Shown: piece after piece, positions 21,400 through 32,500 of the stretch
How positions within the stretch are numbered: the stretch's first letter is position 1
How the letters are laid out: every line of letters starts with the position of its first letter
Assembly: GCA_009760855.2 (NCBI GenBank)
Contig: WPIO01000013.1
Coordinates: 2,020,001 to 2,084,000 of the forward strand
Length of the DNA: 64,000 nucleotides
Reading direction: 5' to 3'
Origin: Cristatella mucedo
Lineage: Eukaryota > Bryozoa > Phylactolaemata > Cristatellidae
Program-made: the position numbers and the translations under genes
Notes under the pieces: generated by a model
The model's database searches: none
The model's input: only the letters and a program-made list of their open reading frames with translations
Told to the model about the DNA's origin: nothing

Positions 21400-23550
21400 A
21401 TTATTTGCAGCGCGGTGACGTGGTAAAAGTTCTCTTATTGGGTAAAGGCAGCCTTACTGTCGTTTACCAAGACACATCGCCGAACCAGAAGGGGTGACGT
21501 TCAAATACCCGAATCTTTGTAAACATTGTGCATGCACAATAGGAAAAGACATATCTGAGGCGCAGCTGCTAAATTCTTGTAGCGAGTCGGTCTGAAGTTA
21601 CCTCTACAGCTTGGCTGCAGGCTGGTACTAAGCTGCGGCACATTAACCGGCATTTGATGAAAAAGGCACGATGCATGGAATGCCGGAAGATTAGGACGAC
21701 GCAACGACAATGCTCGGCTGGGCGGCGATCCACTGCTTGGCTGGGAGCTTCGATCAGAAAGCCCGTATGCTGGAGCCCGCTATATTGTCACAGCTTTGCT
21801 AGCGCTATGGCCTGCATACCCATAAAAGGTCAATTATTTCCGTTTCGTGACTTCGTTGATGGTAAGAGCCCTGCTTATTGAGTGTCGAGCGAACCTTGTT
21901 TATTTTTTCGGCATCTTTTGGGTATCAAAGGCTGGACGTTGTACTCCACCCGAATTCGCGAGAATGACGCGGCGGTAACGCTTGTATCAAAGTGGTAGCG
22001 ATTTTCCCCTTCATAAATTCTATATGCTGCACTTGCGTTTTCCATGGTCTGCAAACGTTTATTCATTTTGGGTAAGGCTTAGTCGAAGATTAGACACTGG
22101 TTCTCAGTAGGCAATGGCTCACGCTAAATGCGTAGTGCAAGGGCTCACACGCGTAGTCCAAAGTCGTAGTCGGACAGATGGTGTTCTTTTTTCAGCAGAC
22201 GCTTGTATTAAGTTTGAAATAGCTAGAATTTTGGAGAAATTGCTAAGTATTTGCCGTTTTTTGTTCGGTTTCAGTGATGAAATTTAACTTAGAGTCTCAG
22301 AAGCGGCGACTCGTCTGGACCGTGTGAATGGAGTGTTCGGCAGCGCCAAAGAGCGGCTGTGGCATAAGTTTCGAAAAGTTAAATGACAAGGCGGAAATCT
22401 TAACTTGTATAAGAGTGTGCGGAATTAGCGATAGAGGTGTCAGCACTAAAGTTGAACGGAACTTGTTTGCAGGTGCCAAAAAGTCGTAGCAAATGACAAG
22501 AATCATAAAAATTCCTCATCAGAAAGTATCGAAAAACACGACCTCAAATATGATTAAGGCCGCGCAAAAGATCTAAAACGGAAACTAGCTGTCGTCGCGA
22601 GCAGGTCAGAGAGCCTCCCGACGACTAACATTACCAGTTGATTCGACTAGGCACAGAGCAGAGGAGAGCACACTCCTCTTCACAGCTCCCTCGTCCGCTA
22701 GTCTTAAATAACTTCCCTTGGCTGCCCCATGCCACACCCTACACGAACACCACATCGATTCTTTCGCGGTAAGGCCCTCTCTCACACTGCACCGATCTGG
22801 GAGCGGCACATGCACAGCAACCAAAACCATTTTGATCTAGTGTAGATACTACGGGTATTGATAGGCTAATGAGAAATAACGAATTCTAGCTCAGCACGTG
22901 TCGAAAAACTCTACCCTAAACTAGGGCCCATAAATTCCTGAGAAGGCCATGTATGGGGTATTAATAAGCCAGTGAAAAATATGGAAGTCTGTTTGAGTAA
23001 CCGTAGCTTTCTAAAAGCACGGTGCCCAAGGTGAATCGGGCAATTCATCTTGGATGAGCCCTGAAAATTGGGTACCGATCATGCCTGTAACCGACGCTAA
23101 TGGTACACTGCGGCACCTCGACTACAGGCTTAGCAGAATAGCCGTTGCATGGCCCCCTGTACCGGCACCTAAGGTAGGAACCAAAGTATCGACTCGTATG
23201 TAGGAATGGTGAGCCGTGATGGCGCTCTCGGTAAGGCGGTTGCTTTACACGACCTCAGTCCTGCGGTCGTGGTTTGCAATCCTGCGGTGGGCGATCCTTT
23301 ATTGCCACTATAAGCGGAGCTCTTCTGTCGCTATTCTAAAAGGCTGATAAATATCGTATATTTTACTGTAAAGTGAGGCTTTGGAAGCCATTTCAAGACC
23401 GTAGATCACTCGCGCGGCTGGTCGGATACTGTTGAGGCCACACAGCTTGCTGCCAGCTGGATCGATCTCGCCGTCTTCTTGGCAGCCCTGTCGCCTTTGG
23501 ATTTGGCGAACTGTAGGAAACTAGTCGCACCCCAGCTTGGCCCATAGGTA
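21400..23550. repeat. Diverged 2.2 kb repeat unit, copy 2
   Basis: This is the counterpart of 17791-20082. It lacks the family A insertion of copy 1. It carries a SINE at 23208-23350 and a partial internal repetition: the TCGAAAAACACGACC block occurs at about 22528 and again at about 22900. The region 22595-22890 between those blocks has no match in copy 1. Open frames do not correspond between the two copies, which argues against a conserved protein. Confidence 0.6.
23208..23350 (+). repeat. tRNA-derived SINE copy
   Basis: One of the better copies. The head GAGCCGTGATGGCGCTCTCG is followed by GGTAAGGCGGTTGC and a CGACCTCAGTC spacer. A B-box-like GGTTTGCAATCC follows, and the body is GGGCGATCCTTTATTGCCAC. 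The head matches the minus-strand copy at 62197. It lies inside repeat copy 2, so it inserted after the duplication or was lost from copy 1. Confidence 0.75.
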
Positions 23551-23584
23551 ACTGGCCCTGGTTTTGGCATAGCGATAAGGTTGT

Positions 23585-23735
23585 CCCTGGGTATAAACCT
23601 GGGGTTAACGTGCTCGCTCTTTACGACACAGGCTTTAAGTTCAATTCCGGCAGTGGCGATCCTTTATTTTTCCACTGCAAGTGGCTATTAGAGCCTTTAC
23701 GGCTCATCTGCCACTATATAACTGAGTTTTTAAAT
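23585..23735 (+). repeat. tRNA-derived SINE copy
   Basis: Blocks in family order: GGGGTTAACGTGCTCGC, TTTACGACACAGGC, a B-box-like AGTTCAATTCCG, GGCGATCCTTTATTTTTCC, ACTGCAAGTGGC and ACGGCTCATCTGCCACTATA. It ends in a TTTTTAAATC stretch. Confidence 0.7.
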
Positions 23736-24490
23736 CATCTAACTGACTACTGCTTGCCTCACTGATCAGAGCTGCGGGCTCAAGGCCTGCAACATACGTA
23801 AAGAGCTTGGATAGATATCAGGGTCATTATAATAATCTATTGAAGTCAAATTTTTGGACATGGAGCATGCACGAAACATCATAGGAAGAAGCTATTAGAA
23901 AATAACAAGCCGAATGGTGAAACATTAAGCAAACCTATCCTCAGTATTAGGAAGCTACCTTGAAAAAATCATACCCGTTAGGGGGTGGAAGTTGTCGCCT
24001 CCACCGTGAATTATTTTATAAGAGCTCTGCAGGGCTCCACTTTGGAGAAATATACAGGGTATAGGGTAGGCAAACCCAAACCACATAACAAGCGTTGGAA
24101 ACGGGACTTGAATTTTGAGCTGAGTTATAAATTACAACATTAGTGATGGAAAGAAAGCCATTTGGAAAATACCAAATACCAGCAGCACGATGCACAATTC
24201 CGGCATTCAGCTGAGGTCCAAGGCCAGAAGCCCGAGTATCTATGTTTAACACTTATAACCTGGTAAGGCGCGACAGTGCTGACCGTATATCGGGCAGCCG
24301 TTTCGAGGATCGTCGCCATTTCGGGGACCGCATTCTCGCTAGCGGCTGCCTAGCTCTCTGACCGACGTCCCACTGCCGGGCACCTCAAGACCGATTCGGG
24401 GGACTGCCTCCATCAGACCTCACCTGCCATGCTGGCTGCGGCTTTGGAATCACCGACTGTTAGTAACCACCCAATTAGGTACGATAATAA
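23736..24490. other. Unassigned stretch
   Basis: No gene or shared repeat was recognised. A 78-codon minus-strand frame at 24016-24252 has no domain signature or splice context that I can support. Confidence 0.3.
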
Positions 24491-24496
24491 TAATAA

Positions 24497-24836
24497 CAAT
24501 AATAAGTTAGGAACTCCTTCCCGACCTGGGTCAAATATCCTGACTTGTCAACATTAAAAGAGAAACTAAAACGTGTCTATTCATGACAGCCTTTTGTGGG
24601 TCCCTGTGATTCGTCCTTTATAAGCTTATGCGTGCTGACAGTGTTGCATGCTGCCACTAACCACACTTGCATGCTGACCCCGTGCATATCACCTCTAACC
24701 ATGTGATTGTTGTTTTTTTATTGAGCATGCTACCATTAACCATTTGATTGTGCTTCATTTGCAGCAATTTCAAAGCGCATAGAAGGAGAACGTGTTCTCT
24801 GAGGGCGCTTTATCAAATCTATTATTATTATTAGCT
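24497..24836 (+). mobile_element. L2-like family A 3' end
   Basis: It runs from a GTPSRPGSNIL-like coding end ([13 protein letters not shown] in younger copies) through GGGTCCCTGTGATTCGTCC. It passes the repeated noncoding AACCA motifs and ends at a hairpin (TTCTCTGAGGGCGCTTTATC) and ATTATTATTATTA. Confidence 0.8.
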
Positions 24837-25089
24837 AAGAATTTTCATCAAAACTATTAAATCATTCGTTGTCTCTTCGCAAATTCAAAAATTCACGTCT
24901 AGCCCACACCTGCCGAACGCCAAATTTGGCTTACACAGACATCTCATGAGGCCTTGCAAACGAATCGGTCGCTCAGTGCAGCAAATTCAAAAAATCTTGA
25001 GACGTATTAGCTAGTACTTTTCGGCCAATCCGACGCACGGAATGTCTGCGACGCAGAAGTGGCAGTTGTATGAGCTGTCAGGGTGCTCC

Positions 25090-25398
25090 CCACTGTAGGC
25101 ACATTGCAATGCTGCTCACCAATCTGAAGTGACTGCACAACAATCAGCACATCGACTTCAAATTGTGTCACTCTCTTTTAGCTCCTGCTATTCCTTTGCT
25201 ACAGCCTACTTAAGTGAAACTACTGTTAACCACGCCTCCCGTCGCAACACCTGCTCTTCCGACTGCGGTCGATTACGTCGATCACTAAGCATTCGATCGA
25301 GTTTCTATTGCAAGAAAATGTAAGCCACTTAGAAAGAGACTGAGTTCTCTGAGGGTGCCATATCAAACCTGATAGTATTATTATTATTATTATTACCC
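25090..25398 (+). mobile_element. L2-like retrotransposon 3' end, family A relative
   Basis: The HIDFKLCHSLLAP-like segment corresponds to the [11 protein letters not shown] region of family A. It is followed by a different noncoding region and a hairpin (AAGCCACTTAGAAAGAGACTG, GTTCTCTGAGGGTGCCATAT) with (ATT)n. The shared hairpin but different upstream sequence marks it as an old or separate subfamily. Confidence 0.6.
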
Positions 25399-25439
25399 AT
25401 AGTCAGTGTCAAATCCATCGCATACCTCCGCCCCTTAAG

Positions 25440-25920
25440 TAAGTAAGCTCCCAAAGCTAGGAAGACACTGCCAACTCATATCGGTCCATCCTATATTTGA
25501 CGACATTAAAAAGAGGCGAAAACCTACCTGCAGCATACAACCGTAATTTTAGTGACTTATCCTTTTTCGTGGCGTATGAAACCGTATGAAACCACACACT
25601 TCGTGAATAAGGGAAACTGCCACGTGCTTTTGGGCAGCGCCCCAATGAACCTGTCTGTATCCTGTGCTGTGGGTAAACGTGCAGGATTTATTGAGTACTG
25701 CAAAGGACGGAAGGTTATTGAAAAACAGGGGTCTTGCGTCCGCTCTGCGCTTTTGCATGCTTGTCTTTGCTTTTCAGTAATGTGATTTTGCATGTTTGCT
25801 TAAGCAGGATACATTGCTTTTTTCATAAACTGTTGGCTATTGCTTCTCTTGCAGCAAGTTGCAAAGCCCCTCAATAAAGATTAGGTTCTGCCACGTTACT
25901 GCATAGAAGACACTATTGTT
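25440..25920 (+). mobile_element. Possible L2-like remnant
   Basis: 25447-25530 reads APKARKTLPTHIG in one frame, matching the [14 protein letters not shown] end of family A. Near 25855 a CAGCAAGTTGCAAAGCCCC, AAAGATTAGGTTCTG sequence resembles the degenerate 3' hairpin. The stretch between is not recognisable. It lies just downstream of ERMP1. Confidence 0.35.
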
Positions 25921-26086
25921 ATAATTATGTTATTCAGTCCTCGTACGTGTAATTAGCGTGTTGCTTAGTTCATATATTTGCAATCGTTTCAAGTCTCCCA
26001 TATTTAATACTACAACCATAATTACGATAAAGTCGGAAAAATCACAGCTCAATCGGGCAATCAATCAAGCAGCCGGCAATGGAATA

Positions 26087-26092
26087 TTTAAT
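26087..26092 (-). terminator. Candidate ERMP1 polyadenylation signal (ATTAAA)
   Basis: The first canonical-variant hexamer on the minus strand after the ERMP1 stop lies about 258 nt downstream. A second ATTAAA is near 26003-26008 and an AATAAA near 25687-25692. Which one is used cannot be told from sequence. Confidence 0.25.
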
Positions 26093-26349
26093 GCCTAAAA
26101 TACCTGACAAAGAAAATACCTAACAAGAACAGACCTAAGCTTAGGAAACGCCACCATGGGTCAGAAATGATTGGATGGGCCCTTCAAGTCACTAACGGCT
26201 AGGGCCTCTCATTCGACGAACTAGCCCATTACAAAGGTTCTTCTGCTACTTGGAAATTATCGGCATGGCGCGCGTCACAGTATGATTTTGAGCCAAGGGT
26301 ACGCCATGCGGCCCGGAACACGTCTAGTGAGAAGCACATCTAGTGAGCT

Positions 26350-26544
26350 TCAAAATTCGAATGCCTGGTAAGATACGGCTGAAGGCAGCACGTTCGTCCA
26401 AGTGGGAAAGCGGTCGAGCACCTGCTGCAGCGGTGGTGTTATGCTTTCCGGCCCCGTGACAAAGTGAGCAGCAAAGCTGATGTCGACGAGCGGGCTATCT
26501 TCCTTGAACGCTGCGGTCACTCTTGCATTTGGCGACGAGTCAAC
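26350..26544 (-). CDS. ERMP1: ERMP1 exon 14 (terminal)
   Basis: Codes the last 64 residues. A beta-rich segment ([14 protein letters not shown]) is followed by [20 protein letters not shown] and a TGA stop. The family ends with the same KFP.WT...AW..TYDL.VF pattern. The acceptor is TCTCATTTCAG|. Confidence 0.93.
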   Translation of the reverse strand, partial: VDSSPNARVTAAFKEDSPLVDISFAAHFVTGPESITPPLQQVLDRFPTWTNVLPSAVSYQAFEF

Positions 26545-29500
26545 CTGAAATGAGAAAACGTCTGAAAATGCACGTCGGCCATTCACCGATCGGCGCCCTC
26601 ACTCAACAAGTGAGCAGTGACCGAAACCCTCACCATTTACTGCAGACTGGCTTTACGATGGGTGTTCGGCAATATGAGCAAGCAATTAAATATCCGCCCT
26701 GAGCTATCACGAGTCTGATAAGGACAGCAAAGAGCTACTGCACTTCCGCTTGGGTTAACTAGCCTGTGAGCCATAGAAGCTACTGGGTGCTCACAGCATT
26801 ACAGAAGCAAGTACAAGGTACGAACTGAAGGTTATCCCTAGCACCGCACTGCAGCATCTTCTAGTGATCGCCTAAGAACTAGGCAGACTTGAGCGGTTGA
26901 CACATTGTGGAAATTGGCAACGGGCCTGCAGGTCTGTGGTCGGCGATGGGGATACTGGGTCACCTACCAGACAATTCACTCACGGAAGAAAAGGCCGGAA
27001 AGCATCGTTTTCTTTCTCGCCTGTGTATTGCACCCGAAGGCTTTGTGCCACTCGTTATATATGCCGCCGTTCCTCATAGCATCTGCTCCATTCACGTGCA
27101 TTATTACTAATTGCAATAAGTTTGGAAAGCAACGTCAGATAACTTAATCTCTTTGTATGTACTTTACACGATTGTCCCGTAAGATTCTCATGCGGGCTGA
27201 AATTTCGCGCGTTATTTTCTGTGATAAGTACGTTTCTTGCTTGCAGTCCGGCAATTTAGAATGCCACTATCACTAAATAAGTGAAGGTAGATGCTTGGTT
27301 TTCAGGCTGCTGGATCAGCTCATTTTCACCATATTTAACCACTGGATCTTACTTAGCCCATGGATGAGGCACTCGTTCTTCGCGACCCAGGTCAAGGTCA
27401 CGACGTAGATCAATCTTCAGCTACTGAACGCGAGCCTTGCATTACCGAAGAAGAGCTTTGCATGACTTCAGGGTCTCTGGCAAAGCTGGAATGGCTAAAA
27501 GGGAGAGGGCGTCCGGGCGGTGGTGGCTAAATGCATTTAATGAGTTGGTTCTTGGGCATAAATGTATGGGAAGACCCGCCCGCAATAGCCACAATCGATA
27601 GCCAGCAAACGTTGCCAAGACTCGCACATTAAACAAGAATAGTTGCACATTGAAGCCAAAAGGCGAGACCACAGTTTAGGTGAGTACAGTTGATCGTACG
27701 AAAGACGAGATTATAATCGAGATAAGGCAACAAACCAAAGAGCCTAGTCACCACTGTTGTAATCAGTCTCACCTTCAAACGCAGAAAACTTAACGCAATT
27801 TCTGAAAGCTAGCAAACCGACCCTACATATAGGCATGCAAATGTCGTATTCCGCGTGTTTTTGAAAGCTTACACTTGATCCAAAATTTCCCCGAGCTCGT
27901 AAAAAACACAGGATTAAGCCCTAAACTAAACCATTGGCTATGTACACATACAATGTAAGCCTTCTCGGTCGGCCTGAGGAAGAGATGGAAATCTTTAAAG
28001 AAGTTCACACTGTATCTCAGACCTAGAATCCATGTAATGTATTTTTACATGAATCAATCAATGATTTTTCTTTAATAGCATGTGCGATTGTTTTTGCAAG
28101 CATGCTTTTATTAAAATCCTATAGAATGCCCTCTAGTACATTTAGTCAGCTCGTATCGTTATCTAAACATATAGTTAGAGCTCCACAATCATTACATGAA
28201 TTGATGAGGACAGTTTTGCATTGGCTACCTGTGAAACCAGCTATGTTTCCACTCCGATCCCCTTTCCAGTTATCTTATTAACACACCTAAATCCACTAGC
28301 GTTGTTCTGAAGCACAAGACTTGCATTGGTCACTGATACAGTAAAGAAGAACAAAATCCCAGCCACAAATTGCTACCAGCAGACATGCAAGACACCCCTT
28401 TTAGCACAAAAACGCCAGAAGCTATCGATGCTTAAAGGCACCAGTGTTTGTGGAAAACTCATATCCAGCCCCAAATACTATGCCCAAGGCATTCTTCATC
28501 TTTAAAGGGTAATGTATACGTGGTATATGGCCATTCTCAAGACAGTGCCATTGAAAAAGCGCAGATGTATTTTCCCATGAACAGCACTATAAATTCAAAA
28601 TATTAGCGAAATGCCAAGACAAAAGCTACACAACCGCCCATTTAGCACCTGAATTTGAAAATGCTCTGAATTCATTCACTGGTGTCGTTACCAAGTATTT
28701 AACAACTCGAGATAAAAAAACTAGCATACTTAAATCAATAAGTAAGGCACGAGGATAAAGTCTTCATAGTTTCTGATTCTCTTTAGTTAAGCTAGTGAAA
28801 CGCTCTGTTGGCAGGGTAGCCTGTGTCTTAAATGTGGCAACTAGACTGGCTTACAAAGCCGTAACTGCGGAATCGCTATTTGATTGCTAAGGAAGCTGCG
28901 GTGGCTTATAATAATATTAAAAATACATTTGTATAGCATCCTCAGAGATCTTAATCTCTTTTTGGGCACTTCATATGTGCTGTAAAGGAAGCAAGATCAA
29001 TCGGCTACTTGTCACATGCACAATGTTAGTCAGCAAAACACAGTAAAGTTGACATGCTTAGTATCAGCATGGCTTGTAGCAGAACAGTCAATAAAGGCCA
29101 GAATTCTCAGAATTCGGCCAGAAAGAATACCTCTCGCGTTTTCGCTTTATTATTCACTATCATATCATTATTCACTATTATATTCACTACTTATATTCTA
29201 TTTTATATTATATTTTATATTATGTTATTATATTATATATATAAATTATATATATATTTTATTTTATATTTTACATTCTATTTTATATTCTATTACATTT
29301 TATATTTATATTTATATTCACTATTATATCACTATTCACTATTGCAGAACCGCTCGCGTTGTGAGAAACTACTCGTGTTTGCAATCCTATCAGGACAATC
29401 AAGTAGCTGTCTCCTTTTGCTGAACTACTGCTAGTGGCAGATGCTTTCACTCAGAGAGGACCATCAGCTATTCGCTCTCACAATTCGCATGCAAAGGTGC

Positions 29501-32500
29501 CACGTGCTTTATTGCCCTAGCTCTTTCTAGTGTCTCTGCTTGTTTTGCTTGATCTTTCGGCAGCTTTTGATACCATCGATCACAAAGTTCTTCTAGAGCG
29601 CCCCTTATCTCGCCTGGGCATCACTGGCACTGCTCTGCAGTGGTTCAGGTCCTATCTCAGTGGGAGACTCCAGAGTATTGACGTGAATGGACAAAGATCA
29701 TCTGAAGTACCTCTGAAATATGGAGCACCTCAGGGCTCAGTGCTAGGTCCGGTTCTTTTCACAGTTTATACTCTGCCTCTTGCTGATGTGATTGCCAAGC
29801 ACAATCTAGGCTTTCACTTCTATGCAGATGACACTCAGTTGTACCTTTGCTTTGATCCCTCCCAGCCTTCGAGCACCTCAAATTCTCTATACTCACTTGC
29901 TGCATGCATTGATGACATCCGCACATGGATGGCAGCAAATTTTCGAAAACTAAACGATGATAAAACTAACTTACTAGTTATGGGCAAACCGAGTGTGATT
30001 CACAAATTGGAAAGGCTGAGTCTCAAAATTGGCTCTGCCAGCATATCTCCAGTTGAATCAGCTCGAAATCTAGGTGTCATATTCCAAAGCGACCTCTCGT
30101 TAGACGACCATATCAGCTACACGGTCAAATCTGCCTATTTTCAGCTTCATAACATTGCTAAAATTCGGGGTTGTTTAGATAAAGATACCACGTCCAAGTT
30201 GGTCCATGCATTTGGGACATCCCGTCTCGACTTCTGCAACTCACTGCTTAGTGGCCTACCGGCATGTGCGATCAGGCGAGTGCAGCTGGTGCAAAACTCT
30301 GCAGCTAGGCTTGTCTGTCGTGAGCGTCGAAGTTGCCACATTACTCCACTTCTCGCCGACCTGCAATGGCTACCAGTCAAGCAACGGATTGACTTCAAGG
30401 TTTTGTCGCTCACTTTTAGGTCCCTTCATTCTATGGCTTCAGCCTAGCTGTCAGATATACTACTCCATCAGGCTAAGCATCGTACCACCTGCTTTTCGGA
30501 ATCCAAGTCTAGAAATACCTCATACAAACCTTAAATCCTTTGGAGACCGTGCATTTAGTTCATATGCTCCCAAAGCCTGGAACTCCCTCCCGATCTGCGT
30601 CAGAACATCCCCTGACCTGACCACATTTAAAAGGAACCTAAAAACACACCTATTTAGGACAACATTTAGTGGGTCCCTGTGATTCGTCCTTGATGTGCTT
30701 ATGCGTGCTGACACTGTGCATGCTGCCACTAACCACATTTGCATGCTGACCCTGTGCATGTGACCCCTAACCATATTATTCATTTCGTTTGTTTTTTCAA
30801 GCATGATTTTACTTACCATTCAATTGCATTTCACTTTACAGCAAATGTAAAGCGCCTAGAGAGAGATTAAGTTCTCTGAGGGCGCTTTATCAAGTGAATT
30901 ATTATTATTATTATTTCTATCGCTCATTTTCCTTTCGTCGTTTTTGCTGCTCTTTTGATTATCTGTTTTACCTTTCCAGCACAGCTTCCTCTCGTTCTCC
31001 TTGCAATATCAGGTAAAGTGAGCTGACTACTGCATATTTACTCATAGATTGCCAGTCCGGCTAGGTGGACGATAGAAAGGTTGCTAGCCTAACGACTATT
31101 CTAGCATATTTCATTACTTGTAGAGTTTGACTCCAAGACTAATACATACAAAAGTGACGAACAATGTCAAAATTAGAATTTTTTCTCGACCGATGTATAC
31201 ATAGACAAGGATTTATATACGTAGAAAATCATTTTAAATGTCACCATGAACTATACTTACAGAAATGGCTGACAAAAAGCAGCCCTATTACTGCACAGTG
31301 ACTTTGGTGCAAGCCATTATGGCTAGGTCACGTTTAATATATTGCTGACGTGCAGACATCCCATTTGGCACACATAAAATGCCCAAAGCAATAAATTTTC
31401 AAAGAAAACTCACGTTGTGGAAAACTCACAACAAGCACCGAATACTGTGACCAAACACATCACGTTTAATAAATGTTAACTCTGATGAAAACCAGCAGAA
31501 CGGGATCAGCACGAAAAATGATCTGGAAAATAAAATGAATGTAGGACGAAAATATTCTTGAGCAATGTGACGGCTTAGCACTTCTAAGATGCCTCAAACT
31601 AGCTTAGCCAAATCTGAACCAATATGCGAGTAGCCTGTCAATTGTAAGCAAAGCAAATAAGAATCAGGCAAGCACAGAAGTGCTGATCAGCTCATCATCT
31701 AGAACGACTGTCATACCTCCAAGTCAATCGAAAACTGAAGAGGTCCATAAGGCTTTTTAGCAAATACGTTGTAAATAAAATAATGAGTACGTTCTGTCAC
31801 GTTCGGCGGCATAGTTGAAGAGTTTGCCTGGTCGGTGAATGACCATGCTTTCAGAAAAATCCCAGGTTTCGGAGAGATGTAGACGTTGACGTGCAGATGA
31901 CCTAGGTCAATCACCAAATCAATAAGCATAGCAGAGGAGAGAAAACAACCATTGAGGTGCTGTATAGAAAAACTAGTCACCCAGGTTTGCAAAACCTGGG
32001 ATGCAAGTAGCATCTGGGAGTACAGGTAGCTGCAAATGCTGCGGGACGCCAGGCACCTGTGCAGATAAAGTGAAGCCGGTATGTAGAGTCTGGCAATTTT
32101 TCCTTCTTTTGAAGCTCAGCCTTGACGTTGTGTGACAATTCGTGACGTGGCAGAGGTTTTTGATACACTTGGCTGCAAAGATATCGTACAACCTATCTAG
32201 GTAGAGGATTAAGTTGGACGAAAGCAGAGACTAGTGAAGAGTCAATACTAAGCTAGAACAGTGATGAAGAAAGCATCACACGCATTGATAGATACACACA
32301 TTCTGTACTTCACTGATATATACAAATCAAAATAAAAAATTTTGGTCAACTACGTCTTTGCTCGAGCTAGCTCGAGTTTTTCGTCAATATCAGTATTCAA
32401 TTAATCTTCTTTCTGTTTTATTAGTAGAGCTGTTAGGATAGTTGCCCTCGACATCAGATTAAGTTCCATTCCCAAAAACTGGCGACACATTTCTTGAAGT

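Noticed and set aside
26897-27147. Overlapping plus-strand frames of 60-80 codons as a small gene in ERMP1 intron 13
   Set aside because: Three frames are open over the same stretch with no domain, start context or neighbour supporting any of them.
29016-29434. Tyr/Ile-rich plus-strand frames of about 130 codons
   Set aside because: They span irregular TTATA repeats; composition is driven by the simple sequence.
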